Made by a program: the position numbers and the translations under genes. Of a stretch of 64,000 nt of DNA, positions 58,324 through 64,000 are shown piece by piece (within the stretch, counting starts at the first letter, position 1; every line of letters starts with the position of its first letter). The notes beneath the pieces are model-generated. The model worked only from the letters and a program-made list of their open reading frames with translations, did not search any database and had not been told where the DNA came from. Origin of the DNA: Trachythela sp. YZ-2020 (lineage: Eukaryota; Cnidaria; Anthozoa; Malacalcyonacea; Clavulariidae); assembly GCA_016169945.1 (NCBI GenBank), contig JADLSH010000388.1, forward strand, positions 7,576,501 through 7,640,500, read 5' to 3'.

Positions 58324-59609
58324 TAATGATTGACCTTATTGGACCCTTGTAGAAGTATAACTGAAAGAGCTAGTATATAATACAGCATAATTGTCACTTT
58401 TAGTTTAGACTTTTAATCTCGCTTTTAATAGCAACACTTCACATTATTAACTATATGGAATATCAACAGAATACATGTGCTTTGACAGCCAATACTAATT
58501 ATATATATACAAAATATTAAACAACTGAAGAGAAATAGAGGAATATTTATATGTTCAGCGACTAGATTGCGACCTGTTCAAAATTACCAATGTTGTAAGT
58601 TGAAAATATTTGGTTAAAGAAAATAGAACCTCAGCTTGTATTGGTTAATTATGCATTTTACGATTTAAATATACACCCACATTTTAGAACCACATTATGA
58701 AAAATAACTTGGCTAAAAACAAGACTGATTTAATCTTTTTTGCGGTTTCATATTGAAAGAGTCTAGAAATTTCTACATCATTCACCAGTATCTAAATAGT
58801 AAGGAATAGAAGATAATATTTTATCAACGCTCTAACCCTAACCCATCCATAAATTGGAAGAGAGTACAAAAAACTAACTTTACTCATCATCCCTCCTAAG
58901 AATATGTTACAGAATGTCTATAGAATATTACTTTAATGTTATACTGCAAATATGTTGAAAACACCAACTGTAAAAATAATGATTCAATAAATAATTTGTG
59001 ACTAAAATATGAATATTACGACTAAAATATGAATATCAATTTTTATGTTCTTTTATCAATATTTTGAATTTTTTGTGTGCAAATATTTTGGCAACAAAAC
59101 CTGAATTAGAGAAACAATGTGCCAGATATGATAACTCATTTGTTTATTATTGTCCGGCCGTACTATTTACAAAATTCATCAAGCAGGGCAATATGCTATT
59201 ATAGGCATAATATAATAAAAAACATAGTCTGGTGAGCTCTATATATAGTCCTCCACTCCTCAATTTTTCTGAAATATTAAGTTTTGATGATATTGATGTC
59301 ATGATATTAAGTAATTCTTAACTATGCCTTGCGTTCTTAATGACTATCCTCTCTGTCTAGAATCGACGGGCAGCCATTCTTTTAATTTAAACACATTATA
59401 AAGAGAGTTCATTTATACTTTCACCAATTTAAGTTTTTGCTATAGTCTATAGTACAGTATAGATCTTTCGTGATGACTGATGTACTAATTTTTTGTATTT
59501 ATTAATGCATGCAGTATAGCATCTTGACATGGCAAATTCATATAAAATATGTTGGAGTTGTATTGTTATAACATCATACTCGTACTTCATAAACATAATT
59601 GTCACTGTT

Positions 59610-59900
59610 TGCTACACTCAATAGTCAATCTTTTAATATTCGACAAAAAGTACCCTTGAAAGTTGAATGAGGCAAGTAACAACAAAATAATTGTGTGAAA
59701 TTTGCTCGGCTTTAAGTAAAGCCTAATCCATGAGGCATCATTCTTGCTACACTCAATCTTTTAATATTCGAAAGAGATGCCCAAGGCCAAGAATCAGGCA
59801 AGTAACAACAAAAAATTGTGTTTTTGAAAAGCCGAAACTTTAGACTCTTAGAGTATAAGTAAAACTTAATCCACAATGGGGCATCTTGTCACTGCTAACT
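59610..59900. repeat. Tandem repeat of about 140 bp, two and a part copies
   Basis: GCTACACTCAATC..TTTTAATATTCG, CAGGCAAGTAACAACAAAA..TTGTGT and TAAGTAAA.CCTAATCCA.. recur in order at about 59610, 59748 and (partial) 59890. Confidence 0.65.
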
Positions 59901-62900
59901 ACACTCCATCATTGTCAAAGTAAACACAAAGAGTACTCTCTGACGTGTGAGAATATCCCTCGAACACCTGGTTTGATTTTAAATTGAAATTTAAACATTG
60001 ATCGTGCAGTTATAGCTTAGCTGGATGTTTATTGCCGTTGCGACGCCATGGTGTCATGTCGTTGCGTGTAATTAGAAGGATTTTACACGACGATGTGTTG
60101 CAATTATACAACTCATTAAAGTAGGTGTCTTAATTGCTTTACGCCTCACACGTTCGAGTGTTGCTTTTGTACAAAAGGTCACGAACTAAATAAACTACAG
60201 CCTTGTATTACAGTAAAATATACTTGCCAATTTCTGGCTTAAGAAATACTTGTTAAACTAGAAAAACTTAAACTGAATAAAATGAAAAAAGACCAGTAAG
60301 GCAGTATATCTATACATTTTTTATTGCATAGCCTAGGGAGCTACGAAGTTTGTCGAAGACTTTAGAGACTTTACGTTTAATAACTCAGGTAGATGTAGAT
60401 CTCGCTTAAGTCTTAATGATCGACTAAATCCCACTATAGATGCCAAAATGGATATATCATATAGTCTTATAGACGTAGAATAACGATTAGGCAAATCCAA
60501 AGTGTCAGAAATCTCTTCTAATCTGTGAGCATTCTTTTATAGTAAGATTAAACAATTCATATCCAGATTACCACCGTGTTCAATAGATCAATATTCAGTA
60601 AATACATTGTTTCTTTGACAACGATGTTTGACAACGTCAACGAGGTAGAACCAATATATCCCACTGTCTGAAATTTAACCTCCTGTTGTTTCAAATAATC
60701 TCACACTGTCTGTAATTTGCATGGCTATTCTTTACAACATATTGATATATTGTAAAATACACTAACATCAAAGCACGACAAGTCAAGGCCATAATAAAAC
60801 AATGCCATGAAGGAAATGACTATAGGATATAGCAGTTTAAGCTTCGCTAGGGGCTATAGGTTAGGCATGGAGTTCCAGAATATTCCATAAAACTACAGTA
60901 TATACTTGGGGATTTAAATATAGTTATTATTGGGTTCATTGTTTAGGTTGTTTTATTTTTTAAGTTTTCACATCAGAGGTGTTTATACATTAATCCATTA
61001 TCTACATTATAGTGAGTTTTCAAAAATGTATCCAAAATATTACATGCATATAGACTGTAGTGTTAACAATAATATTTTTATTAGATTTACCCACGCTTAT
61101 GCAAGTTCTAATATTCCCTTTCAAAACTATATATTTCGTGCATTCTTCCAAAATCCTATATTTAACTTTTCTTTTCCATTAAAATTTAAAGCCAATTCTT
61201 CTTTTCACATATGACTGGACATGCTTTCTAAAGATTTCTTAACAATATCCAGCCTGCAAAAGAAGGCGAATTACAAGTTTGTTTTCATTTTTGAAGAAAG
61301 AAATGTCTTTATACCACATGTAGTATTTTCAAAACAGTGGAAAAAATAACTAAACACCGGATAAATAACGTTCTTTTACAATTATAAGGATGAAAGCAGA
61401 TGAAAGTGGTTATATAAACTTTACTTAGCATTGCTACAAGTCAGCTGCACGCAGGCCTGTTTAGTGTTACAAGTTGTGCATTTCTACGTGTGTCATGACT
61501 CGGCTAACCGTCTAGCAGCGATTCCGGCAGTATACCCTAAGACAAAAATTGTACATGCATGTATATATCAGTTGTGTTTAAATATGCATAGTCAATAATA
61601 CTTAGAAAAACATGAATAATTTGCAGCAGGATTCAAATATGATCCTCGAGAACTTTCTACATGCATGTATATAAGATACATTTCTTTTAATTCTTCATTC
61701 TTCAATTTCAGTGGATCATATGTTATATAACAACTGACCTTTGGCTTTGCTTATTTTCACTTATTCTTAACTTAAACATCATATAGTTATTAAAATACTA
61801 TAGTACCTAGCTATATATTATATATATATTTCCTTAACTGATAGCACTATAGGTTTAAAGCTCTCATATTATGACACTATGAGTTCTATTATAATTGATA
61901 TCAATTGATATCAAGTTGTAACTATATGAAGGATGCAACTGGCCTGGACTAAAGTCAAGATGTAATGTATTTCGAGGTCCTTTTATAGTCTGCAAGTTTG
62001 AATGTTCTAAATCTAGACTAGAACGACTGCTTTAGGATGCAAATGTCATCGGGTATAACTGATGTACTATAAGTACAAGGGTCCTTGACTGGCTTGAGTC
62101 CAAGGGCAAGGCATCGAAGACCAGATGCTATATAGTATACGAACTAAATTTGAATCGTCATGCTGGACTTCAACATTATTAAAATTAATGTTAAGGAATA
62201 GTTAGATCCTTCAACCAACCTCGGGAATATTACTCATCGCTACCTATACACTGGAATCTAAACACTCAAGATATTGTAATGGGGTAATATAATCCCACTC
62301 TTGTAATCTTGTTTGATCCAAGTTTATCTTCTAATATTTCAAATGGATTTCCTTTGATGAAATTTAAAACAAACAAAATGAAATAATTCGGAAATAGTAT
62401 ACAACATTGTTCCTTTTTTTAGAACATGGCCATGGGCTCTCGGCAGATCGTCAACGAGGAACGCAGAATTGACACAAGCAATTATTGATAACCCTATAAA
62501 TATAGCGATAAACTTCTAAAGACTTCCTGAGAAAGACTGAAAATACTAGATTATTTGAGGGAGCGTTTGGTCTTCCCGTCTCAGACTCAGGACTAATTTG
62601 CCACTTTGCTGGCTGGGGGACGGCAATTATACAGTCATGTTTATAAAAACTTTGCATGTTTAAAAGAGCACTTTTTAAAAATATCGTTTTGTTTACAAAG
62701 TTTAGCAAAATGTTATGCAAATGTTGCAACTTTAGTCTATAATATTATTTTTTCATCATGGCAAACATTTGTTTTGGTTACATCGTTGTTTCCCTTAATC
62801 CTTGTCCTTGATATTTGTTCAATACGCACTTGCAGACGGTTTGAGGAAATTTTTTTTCGTATTTACAAAGCAAATTCAAATTCATGGCTATTTGTAGTAG

Positions 62901-64000
62901 CTCTGCTGACTTATAACACTGTCTTTACAGTCCGTTATTGCATGTGCATGCTTCTTCCTCGAGTTGTGATCTGTTAAGGAATAAAATGATTGTAAAACCA
63001 TGCAATAATCATGTTGTAAAATAAACACTGTCCATATATTTATAAGGTAGTTAGCTAGAATTTAACTTACAATTAACCGCAAATATTTACAATACATGAC
63101 ATAGCCAGTTGTAAAAATATTTTCGTACCCCACATCAGCAGCAGAGGAATTCGTAAACATGCGTTGTTAACGGATAGTTCGAATATCAGACTAGTATAGT
63201 CATGGAAGTGATAGAGTACCGTATAGAGCATAACATCATATCCTGTAGCCTGAGTGCATGGCAGCTGCCAGATGGTCTTCCCGCGTAGTTAACTTACAAA
63301 ACACAGCCTCAAATATAGTTTATGTTTCCACATCTTGGTTCCGAATTCCTCCTTACATAACATAAAATAAATTACTTTTCTCTAATGTTCATGCATGCAC
63401 TAACTTTTGACTGAGAATAGAGATATATATATATAGATAGTATAAATATAGTCAAATGTGGGAGTCCAGTCAGGTGAGTAGTATTCTCATCTACCCCTAT
63501 ACGTCAGTTTCGATCGTCAGGACTCAGGAGGTTAGCCTACGAAGGGCCCTCGGTCGAAACGTCTGAAGCGTTATTTCAGGTAGTTCAGACACAAACTACG
63601 GCAGCTTTCTATAGTAATGGAGCCTTAAGGACTTTACATAAGCCATGGATAAATATCCGTTCCTGGTAGGTAAAAAATAAATGACATTGCACTTTATCAG
63701 CTGATCAATACTCAGGTGTGCTATGAACGTCAATCCAAGCCTATTTCATTTTTGTTTTTATTTTATATGAACACTTTAGATTAATCCCGCAGCGATATCG
63801 TTACTTTTTTTGACACTGTGCAATTATTATTAGGTCCGAGAAATATAATCACACATTTTATAGTCTCTGCAAAACTAAGATCTTTCACACCTCAAGTTTC
63901 TATTTACATATATGTGAAATATATTTTAAAAACATTTAGCTCAGGAATACTTGAGTTTGTATGATCATTCAAATTTTGACAAAAAATTTCCATAATCCGT

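Larger units (their letters stand above)
52282..64000. other. Gene-poor region
   Basis: About 11.7 kb in which I find no coding gene on either strand. Open frames are short, mostly lack flanking splice signals and have AT-driven composition. It contains ATTTCCATA-type low-complexity stretches (52280-52400 and 56270-56350), a palindromic MITE (58087-58323), a ~140-bp tandem repeat (59610-59900), and one hammerhead-like motif (63537-63563). Distal enhancers or exons of a gene continuing past 64000 cannot be excluded. Confidence 0.45.

Noticed and set aside
62606..62977. Plus-strand frame of about 120 codons with hydrophobic stretches
   Set aside because: Begins at TTG, has AT-driven Phe/Leu/Ile composition, no splice partners and no recognisable motif.

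Overview
This window is nuclear DNA from an animal. The genes are split by many short GT-AG introns of roughly 50-600 bp, the sequence is AT-rich, and introns and intergenic DNA are full of tRNA-derived SINEs and small hAT-like MITEs. The style of the tRNA-like repeats, the TTAGGG-related minisatellites and the gene content (GMPS, a C18orf21 homologue, an SFI1-type centrin-binding protein, CDKAL1, COPB2, a class A GPCR) fit an invertebrate. A cnidarian, possibly an anthozoan, is my best guess, but that is inference and not proven by the sequence.

Layout. The first coding exon of GMP synthase reads off the left edge on the minus strand (256-384). A compact C18orf21 homologue lies head-to-head with it on the plus strand (1925-2557). 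From 3.5 to about 18.2 kb a very large SFI1-repeat protein is encoded on the minus strand in about 35 phase-consistent exons. Its 3' part is a visible triplication of an exon cassette, and its last codons have been amplified into a minisatellite. Two or three unassigned coding exons lie just upstream (18.18-19.8 kb). CDKAL1 follows at 22.0-28.3 kb (minus), then COPB2 (beta'-COP) at 30.1-46.3 kb (minus), reconstructed here in 30 exons that sum to 931 codons plus stop. These include a start exon contributing only ATG and a 21-nt microexon. A class A GPCR with an unusually long charged C-terminal tail is divergent from COPB2 on the plus strand (47.3-51.6 kb). From 51.6 kb to the end I see no gene, only repeats.

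These are mostly unrelated housekeeping genes (purine synthesis, RNA processing, centrosome, tRNA modification, COPI coat) plus one receptor. I see no operon-like logic. The interesting structure is in the genome architecture: the SFI1 exon cassettes; a dispersed family of hammerhead-ribozyme-like motifs (at least seven copies on both strands); a 4.1-kb TIR element in a COPB2 intron with arrays of short inverted GTGTAA-type motifs; five short hAT-like elements with 8-bp target duplications, four of them exact; and a tandem duplication that copies a CDKAL1 splice donor.

All exon boundaries were read by eye from splice signals, reading-frame continuity and remembered family sequences. No alignment was run.
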